64,000 nucleotides of DNA from JAJTGZ01 sp964403525 (GCA_964403525.1 CAYOGE010000011.1:29214-93213), one strand, 5' to 3'. Shown: positions 34,628 to 43,271, numbered from the stretch's first letter. Translations and numbers: made by a program. Notes: generated from the letters alone by a model not told the origin.

Positions 34628-36070
34628 GTGAGCGCCAACGGCAACAACGCGACCCCCCCGAGCCCGGCGATCGCCCCGGGGGCTGAGGAGATCGACGCCG
34701 CGGCGGTCGCTCGCGAGCTGGGGAAGAAGTGGCCCGGGGGGGTGGATCCGCGGGTGCCGGCGCTGGTGCCGGGCTTTGATGCGCCGTTCTTTCAGGCGGG
34801 GCTTGCGGGGTATTCCGACGCGGCGATGCGCATCCTGGCACGCCGGCACGGGGCGCCCTTTGCGGTGACGGAGGCGCTGCTGGACCGGATGCTGTTGGGT
34901 GGCGGGCACGGCTTTGACAAGGCGGACCTGGCGCTGATGGCCGAGGCGCTGCCGGCCTCGGCGGAGGACCAGCCGCTGGCGGGGCAGATCATCGGCAGCG
35001 ACCCCGACGAGATGGCGGCGGCAGCGCTGAAGATGATCGAGCAGGCGACGCGGGGGGACAAGCAGTACCGGTCGATGGCGTACGGGGATGGGCCGCGGCC
35101 GAGCGGGACCGACCCGCGGTGGTCGGGGGCGCGGCATGAGGAGAGCAGGTTGGAAACCTGCTCCACGCGTAGCGAGGGGGACTGCTCCACTGAAGGCGAA
35201 GAGGACTGCACGCCCGAGGCGTTGCTGGTGCCGGAGAATTACGACCCGCGGATTGTGTTTCATGGGCGGGTGGTGGGGGAGCGGCGGCCGGCGACGGAAG
35301 GGACGGGTGGGCAGGTTGGAAACCTGCCCCACGCGGGGCTGGCGTTCGCGACGATCGACGTGAACCTTGCGTGCCCGGTGAAGAAGATCGACCGCAAGCA
35401 GCGTGGAGGGCACTGGCTGAGCGAGCCGGAGGGTGCGATCGAGCTGCTCAAGGCGGTGCGGGCGGCGGTTCCGGCGCAGATTGTGTGCACGGTGAAGCTG
35501 CGGCGGGGGTACGACGACACGCCGGAGATGGCGCGGAACTTCGAGCGGATCTTCAACGCCTCGTACGAGCTGGGGTACGCGTGGGCCACCGTGCACGCGC
35601 GGACGGTGGAGCAGAAGTACCTCGGTCCGTCGCGGTGGACGTTCTTGAAGGACCTGTGCGGGCGCCACCGCGACAAGCTGGTCTTCGGGTCGGGCGACGT
35701 GTGGGACGTGCACGATATCTTCAAGATGATCGCGTACGCCGGCGTGACGGGCGTGTCGGTGGCGCGCGGGTGCATCGGCAACCCGTGGATCTTCAGACAG
35801 GCGCGGCGGATGATCGCCGGCGAAGCGCCGGGCGTGCCGACCCTCGACGAGCAGCGGGCGGTGCTGATGGAGCACTTCCGCCTGTCGGTCGCCCTCAACG
35901 GTGAGCAGGTGGGCGGGCGGATGATGCGGAAGTTTGCCATCAAGTTCGCCCGTCATCACCCTGACCCGGAGGCGGTGAAGGTGGCGATGTGCCGGGTGTC
36001 GACGCTCGCGGATTGGAACGCGGCGCTTGCGGCACACTACCCGCGGCCGGCGGGCGCCAGGGGCGGGTGA
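34628..36070 (+). CDS. dus: tRNA-dihydrouridine synthase with repeat-bearing insertion
   Basis: FMN enzyme reducing uridines in tRNA. 480 residues against about 320-350 for most Dus proteins. The catalytic Cys249 is in VNLACPVKK, followed by GGHWLSEP, VCTVKLRRGYDD, TVHARTVEQKY and GVSVARGCIGNPW. Residues about 155-240 are an insertion between the N-terminal strands and the catalytic loop; it contains two copies of a palindromic element (35143, 35309) read in two different frames. The start is GTG, with TACGAT ending 5 nt upstream. Which Dus subfamily it belongs to is not clear. tpiA follows 38 bp downstream with its own hexamer. Confidence 0.9.
   Translation: MSANGNNATPPSPAIAPGAEEIDAAAVARELGKKWPGGVDPRVPALVPGFDAPFFQAGLAGYSDAAMRILARRHGAPFAVTEALLDRMLLGGGHGFDKADLALMAEALPASAEDQPLAGQIIGSDPDEMAAAALKMIEQATRGDKQYRSMAYGDGPRPSGTDPRWSGARHEESRLETCSTRSEGDCSTEGEEDCTPEALLVPENYDPRIVFHGRVVGERRPATEGTGGQVGNLPHAGLAFATIDVNLACPVKKIDRKQRGGHWLSEPEGAIELLKAVRAAVPAQIVCTVKLRRGYDDTPEMARNFERIFNASYELGYAWATVHARTVEQKYLGPSRWTFLKDLCGRHRDKLVFGSGDVWDVHDIFKMIAYAGVTGVSVARGCIGNPWIFRQARRMIAGEAPGVPTLDEQRAVLMEHFRLSVALNGEQVGGRMMRKFAIKFARHHPDPEAVKVAMCRVSTLADWNAALAAHYPRPAGARGG
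35143..35169 (+). repeat. palindromic element inside dus, copy 1
   Basis: GAGCAGGTT-GGA-AACCTGCTC, a perfect 9-bp stem, then CACGCG. It is read as SRLETCSTR, a different reading frame from the other two copies. Confidence 0.85.
35309..35335 (+). repeat. palindromic element inside dus, copy 2
   Basis: GGGCAGGTT-GGA-AACCTGCCC, a perfect 9-bp stem, then CACGCG. It is read as GQVGNLPHA, the same frame as the gltX copy. Confidence 0.85.
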
Positions 36071-36108
36071 AGCGGGCGGGTGTTTTGTTGCTGGCTATGC
36101 TCGCCCCA

Positions 36109-36864
36109 ATGCGAACCAAGATCATCGGCGGCAACTGGAAGATGAACACCGACAGGGCGGGCGCGGCTGCGCTGAGCGCCGCCGTCGCGGCGGCGGCCAA
36201 GGGGGTCGCCGGGGTGCAGACGGCCGTCTTCCCGCCGTTCCCGTACCTGCTGCCTGTTGCGGAAGCACTGAAGGGGTCGGGAGTGTTGCTGGGCGCGCAG
36301 GACGCGTACCACGCAGAGAAGGGCGCGTTCACCGGCGAGGTATCGGTGGGGATGCTCAAGGACTGCGGCGTGGGGATCGTGCTGGCTGGGCACAGCGAGC
36401 GGCGGCACGTGATGGGCGAGGGGGACGACCTGGTGAACCTGAAGGTGCGGGCCGTGCTGCACGGGGGGCTGAGCGTGGTGCTGTGCGTGGGTGAGACGCT
36501 GCACCAGCGGCAGGTGGACGAGACCAACCACGTGAACGAGAAGCAGGTGCGGCTTGGCCTGCGGACGGTGACGCCCGAGGAGTTGAAGCGGGTCGTTATC
36601 GCGTACGAGCCGGTATGGGCGATCGGCACAGGGAAGACGGCAACGCCCGACGATGCGCAGGAAGCGCACGCGCACATCCGCGCCGTGGTGGGAGACATGT
36701 TCGGCAAGGAAGCGGCGGGCGCGCTGCGCATTCAGTACGGCGGGAGCGTCACGGCGGCCAACGCCAAGAGCCTGATGGGGATGCCCGACGTGGACGGCGC
36801 ACTGGTGGGCGGGGCGAGCCTGAAGGCGGACGAGTTCGCGGCGATCGTGGCGGCGGCGGGCTGA
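36109..36864 (+). CDS. tpiA: triosephosphate isomerase
   Basis: Interconverts dihydroxyacetone phosphate and glyceraldehyde 3-phosphate in glycolysis. 251 residues, the normal length. Signatures: GGNWKMNT at the N-terminus (catalytic Lys), AGHSERR (catalytic His), AYEPVWAIGTGK (catalytic Glu) and the phosphate-binding QYGGSV. TATGCT ends 7 nt before the ATG at 36109, so a leaderless start fits; an ATG four codons upstream overlaps that hexamer. It is convergent with mgtE, with 2 bp between stops. Confidence 0.97.
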   Translation: MRTKIIGGNWKMNTDRAGAAALSAAVAAAAKGVAGVQTAVFPPFPYLLPVAEALKGSGVLLGAQDAYHAEKGAFTGEVSVGMLKDCGVGIVLAGHSERRHVMGEGDDLVNLKVRAVLHGGLSVVLCVGETLHQRQVDETNHVNEKQVRLGLRTVTPEELKRVVIAYEPVWAIGTGKTATPDDAQEAHAHIRAVVGDMFGKEAAGALRIQYGGSVTAANAKSLMGMPDVDGALVGGASLKADEFAAIVAAAG

Positions 36865-36866
36865 AC

Positions 36867-38507
36867 TCAGGGCTCGGTTGCCGGGCGCACGGACTCGCCT
36901 CTTTGCGAGCTGAAATCGATGATCACACGGTCGCCGAGCCTGGGGATCGTGCCGTTGCGCAGGCCGGCCGCGGGGACGGTGACGTGCCCGCGCTTGCCGT
37001 TGACGTCCACTTCCAGGTCGATCTCTTTGTCGCCGGGTTTGAAGTCATCGACGGCGACGACGAGGGCCGGGGTCGATGTGCGGATGTTGCGGTCGGGCGC
37101 GTCTGGGCGAAGGAGGGTGGTCCGGAGCACGAAGATCGCGACGGAGAAGTAGATGACGATGCCGGTGACGTCGACGAGGGTGGCGACGAAGGGGGTGCTG
37201 CTGCCGGCGGGGTCGAGCCCGCACTTCTTGAGCAGGAAGGGGAGCATCGCCCCCATGATGCTGCCCCAGATCACCACGCCGATGAGCGTGACGGAGATCG
37301 CGACCGAGAGGATCACGAAGTGGTCCATGACGTCGGGGTCTTTGAACCAGCCCAGTGCGCCGAAGGTGTTGATGCGGATGAGGCCGATGATGCCGATCAT
37401 CAGGCCGAGCATGCCGGCGACGATCAGCTCGCGCCGGAGGACGCGCCACCAGTCGCTCAGCACGATCTCACGCAGGCTCATGGCGCGGATGACCAGCGTG
37501 GAAGCCTGGGAGCCGGAGTTGCCGCCGCTGGAGATGATGGCGGGGATGAAGGTGGCGAGGATGGCGGCCCGCTGCACCTCGTCCTGGAAGAAGGCGATGG
37601 CGTTTGAGGTGAGCAGTTCGGAGAGGAAGAGCAGACCGAGCCACGGGGCGCGCTTCTTGAAGAGCGCAATGACCGACGCGGAGAGGAAGGGCTCTTCCAG
37701 GGCCTGCACGCCTCCCATCTTCTGCATGTCCTCGGTCGCTTCTTCCTGGGCGACGTCGGCGAGGTCGTCGTGGGTGACGATGCCCAGCAGGTGCCCGCGG
37801 GTGTCAACGACGGGGAGCGCGACGCGGTCGTACTTCTGGAGCTGGAGGACGGCGTCTTCCTGTGGCTGGTCGGCGCGGATGGCGATGAACTGGCGGTTCA
37901 TCAGCGACTCGAGCGGCGCTTCGGGCGCGACCATGATGAGCTGGCGGAGGCGCAGGTCGTCAACGAGGTGGCCCTGCTCGTCAACGACGTAGACGACGTT
38001 GACGGTCTCGGCGTCGCGTCCGTAGCGGCGGATATGGTCGAGCGCCTGCCCCACGCTCCAATCGCTCTTGACGCGGACGTAGTCGGGCGTCATGAGCCGG
38101 CCGACCGAGCGCGGCGGGTAGCCGAGGATGCTCTGCGTGCGGGCGCGCTCCTCCGGCGAGAGGCTGGCGACGATGCGCCCGGCGACGGCGGCGGGGAGCT
38201 CGTCGAGGAGCTTGACGCGGTCGTCGGGGTCCATCGCCTCGATCAGCGCCAGTGCGCCCGCGGCGTCGCCGAGCTTCTGGATGAGCTCCTCCTGCCTCTC
38301 GGTGGGGAGGTAGGAGAAGACCTCGGCGGCGTCGTCGGTTGGGAGGATGCGGAAGCCGATGGCCGCGTCCTCGGCCGAGAGCTCGCAGAAGATGTCGGCG
38401 ACGTCGGGCGCGTGTAGTCCGTGGAGGATCTCGCGCAGCTCGGCGAACTGCTTGGCCCTGATGAGCTCGAGCACTTCGGGTTCGAGGAGTGCCGCCGTGG
38501 GGTTCAC
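36867..38507 (-). CDS. mgtE: magnesium transporter MgtE with C-terminal extension
   Basis: Mg2+-gated channel of the inner membrane. 546 residues against about 450 for typical MgtE. Order: N-terminal helical superhelix (MgtE_N), two CBS domains (about 130-260), the connecting helix, and five membrane segments with the family motifs SSGGNSGSQASTL and TPFVATLVDVTG. After the last membrane segment (IVIYFSVAIFVL) lies an extra cytosolic or periplasmic region of about 75 residues, beta-rich (DKEIDLEVDVNGKRGHVTVP), not found in classical MgtE. The start is GTG, with TACCCT ending 6 nt upstream. Confidence 0.93.
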   Translation of the reverse strand: MNPTAALLEPEVLELIRAKQFAELREILHGLHAPDVADIFCELSAEDAAIGFRILPTDDAAEVFSYLPTERQEELIQKLGDAAGALALIEAMDPDDRVKLLDELPAAVAGRIVASLSPEERARTQSILGYPPRSVGRLMTPDYVRVKSDWSVGQALDHIRRYGRDAETVNVVYVVDEQGHLVDDLRLRQLIMVAPEAPLESLMNRQFIAIRADQPQEDAVLQLQKYDRVALPVVDTRGHLLGIVTHDDLADVAQEEATEDMQKMGGVQALEEPFLSASVIALFKKRAPWLGLLFLSELLTSNAIAFFQDEVQRAAILATFIPAIISSGGNSGSQASTLVIRAMSLREIVLSDWWRVLRRELIVAGMLGLMIGIIGLIRINTFGALGWFKDPDVMDHFVILSVAISVTLIGVVIWGSIMGAMLPFLLKKCGLDPAGSSTPFVATLVDVTGIVIYFSVAIFVLRTTLLRPDAPDRNIRTSTPALVVAVDDFKPGDKEIDLEVDVNGKRGHVTVPAAGLRNGTIPRLGDRVIIDFSSQRGESVRPATEP

Positions 38508-38586
38508 GGGGAGAGGGTAGACGGGGAGAGTGATTCACCACAGCGCGGCGGCGCCGTTGTCTGGACCAGCGCCGGCCCGCCCGCGC

Positions 38587-38943
38587 TTACGCGGCCTTGA
38601 GGCGGTCGAAGGCCACACCGACGGAGTAGGCGCCGTCGCCGCAGGGGATGCAGCGGACGACGGTGCCGCTGCGGTGCGGCATGGGGATGTTGTTGGCGGT
38701 GAGGGTGAATCGGGTGCCGGGCTCGAACGACTGGTCGGCCTTGAGGCCCAGGCCGGTGTGGCTTGAGTCGAGCAGGATGACGCGTGTGAGCCCGAAGCGC
38801 TCGCGTCCATCACGGAAGACGGCGGTGACCAGCTCTTCGACAGGGCGCCGCGGCGAGCGGCGGCGTTCCATGCGCAGCTGCTCGGCGTTGAGCTTGCCGA
38901 TCGGCGAGGAGTGTTCGATCTGCTGACGGGGGAGTCGGGACAT
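38587..38943 (-). CDS. PilZ-domain protein
   Basis: 118 residues; probable cyclic-di-GMP receptor. The two ligand motifs are present: RRRSPRR (RxxxR type) near residue 35 and DSSHTGLGL (D/NxSxxG type) about 30 residues later. The rest is the beta-barrel (TRFTLTANNI, GTVVRCIP). Two in-frame ATGs lie six bases apart; the second is chosen because GGAG is six bases before it and abuts the first. The gene stands alone, so the process it controls is not indicated. Confidence 0.85.
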   Translation of the reverse strand: MSRLPRQQIEHSSPIGKLNAEQLRMERRRSPRRPVEELVTAVFRDGRERFGLTRVILLDSSHTGLGLKADQSFEPGTRFTLTANNIPMPHRSGTVVRCIPCGDGAYSVGVAFDRLKAA

Positions 38944-39096
38944 GGCCATCTCCAAACAGCCCGGCGGTTGCACGGGTGCTTGGCTTATCGGCCTGCGTGA
39001 GGTGTGACTGAAGCGGGGGCGCGGGATCCTGAGCGAACGCGTCACCAGAGTGGGTGGCCCCGAGGGTCGGCGGCTGTTCCTGCGTGTCGTGGGCTG

Positions 39097-40455
39097 CTAG
39101 CCCATTTTCTTGGCCAGGGCGAAGGCGAGCTCCATTGCCTGTTCGTAGTTCAGCCGGGGGTCGCAGTTGGTGGCGTAGTTGCGTGCGAGGTCATTCTCGG
39201 TGATAGCGCCGGAGCCTCCAAGGCACTCGGTGACGTCCTCGCCGGTGAGCTCGATGTGTGCGCCGCCCAGGTGAGCGCCGTGCCGGGCGAGGATGTCGAA
39301 CGCGCGGGTGAGCTCGGTGAGGATGTCGTTGAAGTCGCGGGTCTTTACGCCGGTGCCGGTCGTGCGGGCGTTGCCGTGCATCGGGTCCGCAACCCAGAGG
39401 ACGCGGCGTTTGGCCTCGACGACGGCGCGGACGAGCGGCGGGAGGGCCCGGTCGATGTTGTTGACGCCCATGCGCGGGATCAGCACGAGGCGCCCGGGTT
39501 CGTCGCCGGGGTTGAGCGTGTCGACCAGCGCGAGCAGTTCGGCGGGGGTTGTGGAGGGCCCGATCTTGACGGCGACGGGGTTGCGCACGCCGCGGAAGAA
39601 CTCGATGTGGGCGCCGGTGAGCGAGCGCGTCCGCTCGCCGATCCACGGCAGGTGGGTGGTGAGGTCCCACCACCCTTCCTTTCTTGGCACCTGGCGGGTC
39701 TGTGCGCTCTCGTACCAGAGGCTGAGCCCCTCGTGGCTGGTGAAGAACTCGACGCGCGAGAACGACTCGAAGTTCCGCTCGCCGACGGCCTCCATGAAGT
39801 TGACGCTGTCGAGCAGTCGGCGGGTGAGCTTCTCGTACTGCTCGCGGGTCTCGGGGGTCAGGCCCGCCTTGCCGAGGAAGCCGAGGTTCCAGTACTCGGG
39901 GTGGTGGATGTCGGCGAAACCAGCGGCGATGAGCGAGCGGACGAAGTTGAGCGTGAGGCCCGCGTGCTGGTAGGCGTCCAGCAGGCGGTTGGGGTCGGGT
40001 GCGCGGCTGGCGGCATCGAACGGGGCGCTGTTGATCATGTCGCCGAAGTACGACGGCAGCGTGGTTCCCGCACGGGTCTCGGTCAGGCTCGATCGCGGCT
40101 TGGCGTACTGGCCCGCGATGCGGCCGACGCGGATCACGGGCTTCTTGCCGGCGAAGACGATCACCAGCGACATCTGCAGCAGGATCTTGAGCTTGGCGGC
40201 GACGGTGTCGGGCGTGCAGTCGGCCAGGGCCTCGGCGCAGTCGCCCCCCTGCAGCAGGAAGCGTTTGCCCGCCTGTGCGTCGGCGATCAACTGCCTGAGT
40301 CGCTCGATCTCACCGCTGGTGACCAGCGGGGGGAAGCGGCGCAGCCTCTCGACGCTGCGCTGGAGGGCGGCGGCGTCTGGGTAGGGGGCATCCATGGCGA
40401 CGGGCTTGCTCTGCCACGAGAGCGGGTGCCACTGGTTGGGGTTGCTGGCGTGCAC
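39097..40455 (-). CDS. 3-deoxy-7-phosphoheptulonate synthase, class II
   Basis: First enzyme of the shikimate pathway (PEP plus erythrose 4-phosphate). Class II (plant/Mycobacterium-type) sequence of 452 residues. Signatures: LLQGGDCAEALADC, KKPVIRVGRIAGQYAKPRSS, NFVRSLIAAGFADIHHPEYW, SHEGLSLWYE, VWADPMHGNARTTG-like segment, and the C-terminal ECLGGSGAI. The GTG at 40455 is favoured over a GTG six codons upstream because TACCAT ends 5 nt before it; the protein then begins VHASNPNQWHPLSW. No downstream aro gene is adjacent. Confidence 0.93.
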   Translation of the reverse strand: MHASNPNQWHPLSWQSKPVAMDAPYPDAAALQRSVERLRRFPPLVTSGEIERLRQLIADAQAGKRFLLQGGDCAEALADCTPDTVAAKLKILLQMSLVIVFAGKKPVIRVGRIAGQYAKPRSSLTETRAGTTLPSYFGDMINSAPFDAASRAPDPNRLLDAYQHAGLTLNFVRSLIAAGFADIHHPEYWNLGFLGKAGLTPETREQYEKLTRRLLDSVNFMEAVGERNFESFSRVEFFTSHEGLSLWYESAQTRQVPRKEGWWDLTTHLPWIGERTRSLTGAHIEFFRGVRNPVAVKIGPSTTPAELLALVDTLNPGDEPGRLVLIPRMGVNNIDRALPPLVRAVVEAKRRVLWVADPMHGNARTTGTGVKTRDFNDILTELTRAFDILARHGAHLGGAHIELTGEDVTECLGGSGAITENDLARNYATNCDPRLNYEQAMELAFALAKKMG

Positions 40456-40649
40456 GGCGGATGGTATCGGCACGGCGGCGCGCCGCGTGACCTCTGCCTG
40501 GCCCGCAGAAGTTGCGCAGCGCCGTCTGTTACGGATGGTTTTTCTCGGACGGGGGTGAAGTGCCCCCCGGGTTGAGTCGATTGGTGCGGTGGCCGCGGGT
40601 GTATCTGCGGCAATCCAAGACCCGCGGCGAACGCCGCACGGAGCACACC

Positions 40650-40982
40650 ATGAACCGCAAGAACAGCAGCCGCAAGACCGCGTCCAAGAGCAAGAACCGC
40701 AACGCCAAGTCGTTCAACAAGAAGTCGACCTGGAAGAAGACCACGGCGAAGAAGACCAGCGCCAAGCGCGGCGCCTCCGCCAAGTCGTACAAGACCACGG
40801 CCAAGAAGAACAACACGTTCTCGGGCTGGGGCTACAACGCCAAGACCGGCAACTTCACGTTCAAGAAGGCGCGCACGACCAAGAAGAACGCCCGCAAGAC
40901 GACGGCGACGCGCAAGGGCGCGACGACGAAGACCGGCACGTTCAAGAACAACCGCTCGCGCACGGCCCGCAAGGCCGCGTGA
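40650..40982 (+). CDS. small Lys/Thr-rich basic protein
   Basis: 110 residues with, by my count, 26 Lys, 10 Arg and no Asp or Glu. Two low-complexity basic stretches (KKTTAKKTSAKRG, KKNARKTTATRKG) flank a short ordered-looking core, SGWGYNAKTGNFTFKK. The composition recalls histone-H1-like or other nucleic-acid-binding bacterial proteins, but the core motif matches no family I can name. ATG chosen because GGAG lies six bases upstream. A rho-independent terminator follows within 30 bp, so it is probably a single-gene transcript. Confidence 0.8.
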   Translation: MNRKNSSRKTASKSKNRNAKSFNKKSTWKKTTAKKTSAKRGASAKSYKTTAKKNNTFSGWGYNAKTGNFTFKKARTTKKNARKTTATRKGATTKTGTFKNNRSRTARKAA

Positions 40983-41009
40983 GCCGATCGGCTTTGCATC
41001 TTTGAGGGG

Positions 41010-41038
41010 CCCGTGCGCGACAGCGTGCGGGTCTTTTT
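41010..41038 (+). terminator. rho-independent terminator
   Basis: CCCGTGCGC, GACA loop, GCGTGCGGG (two G-T pairs), then TCTTTTT. It lies 28 bp after the Lys-rich gene and just before the convergent rsmE stop. Confidence 0.75.
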
Positions 41039-41042
41039 CGTT

Positions 41043-41765
41043 CTAGCGGCAAAGGAGCGCGACGGCCGCGGCGACCGAGGCGGTCTCGGTGCGCAGCACG
41101 TGCGGGCCGAGCCACACCGTGCCGGCGTTTGCCGCGCGGAGGGATGCAAGCTCCGCGTCTGTGAACCCGCCCTCGGGGCCGATGAGCACGACCAGGTGAT
41201 CGGCGAGCGGCAGGTCGGAAGGGCGCGAGCCGTCAGCGTCGGCGACGAGCATCGCGCAGGTTGGCGGTTTGTGAGCGGCGCTCCAGGCCGTTGCGTCGGC
41301 GATCGAGGCCGGCGCGCCGATCGTCATGTGCCACGCGCGACCGCACTGCTTGCTGGCCTCGGTGGCGATGCGGTGCAGGCGCTCCGACTTGTGGTCGGCG
41401 TCGGTTACCGAGCGTGATGCAACGAGGGGGCGCCAGGCCGCTGCGCCGGCCTGGGCGAGCTGGTCGATCATGTGTGCTGCGCGGTCGGCCTTTGGCACCG
41501 CGGACCAGACCTCCACGCGCGGCGAGGTGGGGGGTTCCTGCCGCACCGACTCGACACGAAGGTCCAGGAGCGCATCGCGCTTGCGTTTCTGGCTGCCGGT
41601 GACGGTGGCCGTGGCGACGGTTCCCTGGCCGTCGAGCAGTTCAACCGTGTCGCCCTGCTGCACGCGTTTGACCGCGACCGCGTGCCAGGCCTCGTCGCCG
41701 GTGAATGAAAAGAGGGTTCCCGCGGCGGGAGGGGTGGTTTCGAGGGTGAGGCGGTGCCTGCTCAA
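41043..41765 (-). CDS. rsmE: 16S rRNA m3U1498 methyltransferase
   Basis: SPOUT-fold methyltransferase of 240 residues, normal length. The N-terminal PUA-like domain includes HAVAVKRVQQGD. The knot region shows RPLVASRSV, ATEASKQCGRAW, VVLIGPEGGFTDAE and the final GPHVLRTETAS. The start is TTG: no ATG or GTG lies near the conserved N-terminus, and TACCCT ends exactly 6 nt before it, the same arrangement as in other genes here. Confidence 0.93.
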   Translation of the reverse strand: MSRHRLTLETTPPAAGTLFSFTGDEAWHAVAVKRVQQGDTVELLDGQGTVATATVTGSQKRKRDALLDLRVESVRQEPPTSPRVEVWSAVPKADRAAHMIDQLAQAGAAAWRPLVASRSVTDADHKSERLHRIATEASKQCGRAWHMTIGAPASIADATAWSAAHKPPTCAMLVADADGSRPSDLPLADHLVVLIGPEGGFTDAELASLRAANAGTVWLGPHVLRTETASVAAAVALLCR

Positions 41766-41912
41766 TGGGTGAGGGTATTGGGGCAGCGCCGGGTTGCGGA
41801 AGGACCCTCCCAGCCATCAGGGGTGCAAGTCCGGTAATCGTCCGGTCTTGAGTTTCGGGGTCGGCTACACGATGATGACGTTGAGGAATTCCCTCGGGTC
41901 GGTGGTTTGCCT

Positions 41913-42926
41913 ATGGCCGTTGAAGTTTCCACCCCGGTGCCGGACGAACTCGACGCGCGCGTCGAGCAGATGCTGGCTCATATGGACAAGGTTCACGCTG
42001 AAGTGGTGAACCGGCTGGGCGGTGGGGCCGATGACATTGTGCCGCCACCGACTCGATCAGTTCCGCCCGAGCCGCCTCCGGCGGCTTCAGGGCTGGACGC
42101 GGAGGTTGAGAAGGCGCTGAGCAACGCGGCCGCGGCAAAGGATGTTCAGAGCGATAAGGGAGTGGATGTGCCTACGGCGACGATCAAGGAACTCGACGAG
42201 CAACTGGCCAGCGCGGTCCGCGTGGACAGCAGCATCGACGACGACTTCGCTGACGGCACGCAGCTCGTAGAGGGTCAGAGCCTTGATGTGCCGTTGCCCG
42301 ACAGCAGCCCGCTGGGCGAACTGCCGGCGGTCGGTGAGCCTGCGCAGGTTGCTGTCGTGGCGGAGCCTGCAGCGCCCGTTGTTGTTGAAGCGCCCAGGCC
42401 GGCAGCGCCGGCGCCTGCCCCAGTGGCGGCCGCGGTGCCGGCGGCAAAGCCTGCTCCGGTCGCGAAACCTGCCCCGGCCCCCGCTCCCGTCCCGGCCAAG
42501 CCCTTGGCACCGGCGGTGATCGCCGCCCCGAAGCCGGCGGGTCCGACGCTTGCTGACCGTTTCTGGCGCATCGCAACGCCGGTGATGGAACCGATCGCCG
42601 TTCGTCTTGGAAAGCTGCCGGTTGGTTTTCAGCACACGGTGGGATGGATCGGGATCGTGACGTTGTTCATGGCGGGCGCGACGTGGGGGTACGTCTTCTT
42701 CTTCCAGGAGACGCGCGTGGGCAGCCACATCGCCGAGGCTGAGGCGCGGGAGCACGCCGGTGCCGAGCCGACGGCTGAGGCGAAATCTCCGACCGGCGGC
42801 GGGGAAGTTTCCGGGCACGGTTCAGACAAGCCCGCGGGTACAGGGGCGGGCGCTCAGCACGCGGAACCGAAGGCTTCCGGGGGTCACGCCAACGAGACCG
42901 AGGCTCCGCGCACCGCCGGCCATTGA
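41913..42926 (+). CDS. hypothetical single-pass membrane protein, Ala/Pro-rich
   Basis: 337 residues, unrecognised. The N-terminal 130 residues are acidic and helical (DELDARVEQMLAHMDKVH, KELDEQLASAVRVDS). A run of Ala/Pro/Val repeats (about 145-215) acts as an extended linker. A single membrane segment follows (VGWIGIVTLFMAGATWGYVF), and the C-terminal 75 residues are Gly/Glu/Ala-rich. The layout, a long cytosolic part tethered by one helix, suggests a membrane-linked spacer or regulator, but there is no domain evidence. The start is uncertain (TTG at 41907 also possible). Confidence 0.65.
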   Translation: MAVEVSTPVPDELDARVEQMLAHMDKVHAEVVNRLGGGADDIVPPPTRSVPPEPPPAASGLDAEVEKALSNAAAAKDVQSDKGVDVPTATIKELDEQLASAVRVDSSIDDDFADGTQLVEGQSLDVPLPDSSPLGELPAVGEPAQVAVVAEPAAPVVVEAPRPAAPAPAPVAAAVPAAKPAPVAKPAPAPAPVPAKPLAPAVIAAPKPAGPTLADRFWRIATPVMEPIAVRLGKLPVGFQHTVGWIGIVTLFMAGATWGYVFFFQETRVGSHIAEAEAREHAGAEPTAEAKSPTGGGEVSGHGSDKPAGTGAGAQHAEPKASGGHANETEAPRTAGH

Positions 42927-43018
42927 CGGCTTGGAGCGACCGGCTGCCCGGAGATGTGCTTGAAATCAGGCGTATTGGGCCGGTGCTTGCTCGGTACAAA
43001 CATTTCTTGTCAGCCTGC

Positions 43019-43048
43019 TTGACGCGCAACAGAGCGGTGGGTTACTCT
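43019..43048 (+). promoter_or_regulatory. sigma70-type promoter of the methionine biosynthesis genes
   Basis: TTGACG and TACTCT separated by 18 bp. The expected transcription start, about 43055, coincides with the first base of the riboswitch P1 stem. Confidence 0.65.
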
Positions 43049-43054
43049 GTGGGT

Positions 43055-43176
43055 GCATCAAGAGTCCCAGGCCTGAAGGCAGGTCTGGGCGGCAACCGAG
43101 CGGCCCTGAAAGATGGGAACCGCCGCGGTGCCGAGGCCAACCTGACGGCTCGCAAGAGTGCGGTCAGATCCGATGC
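43055..43176 (+). promoter_or_regulatory. SAM-clan riboswitch (SAM-I or SAM-I/IV-like)
   Basis: P1 is formed by GCATC (43055-43059) and GATGC (43172-43176). The 5' strand continues ATCAAGAG, as in SAM-I aptamers. A P2 hairpin follows (CCCAGGCCTG/CAGGTCTGGG), then GGCAACC, a P3 hairpin (AGCGG...CCGC), the conserved CGGTGCC, and a P4-like hairpin closed by CTGAC/GTCAG (43142-43167). The P2 arm is short and I see no kink-turn, so it may be a variant class. The aptamer sits between a promoter and a trans-sulfuration gene, the expected context for SAM feedback. The expression platform is not certain; a GTTGA/TCAAC hairpin near 43206-43222 could take part. Confidence 0.75.
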
Positions 43177-43271
43177 GGCGGCCACGCGTGTGGTCAGCAA
43201 AATGGGGTTGAGTGTTTCAACTCCGTCCGCCGTCCTGGCTTAGTCAGCTCTTGGTGCTTGGAGGCCCGCAC

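Noticed and set aside
41821..41880. Possible structured RNA or intron end (ggtgcaagtccgg)
   Set aside because: Only a few short complementary words; no consistent secondary structure or conserved core could be drawn.
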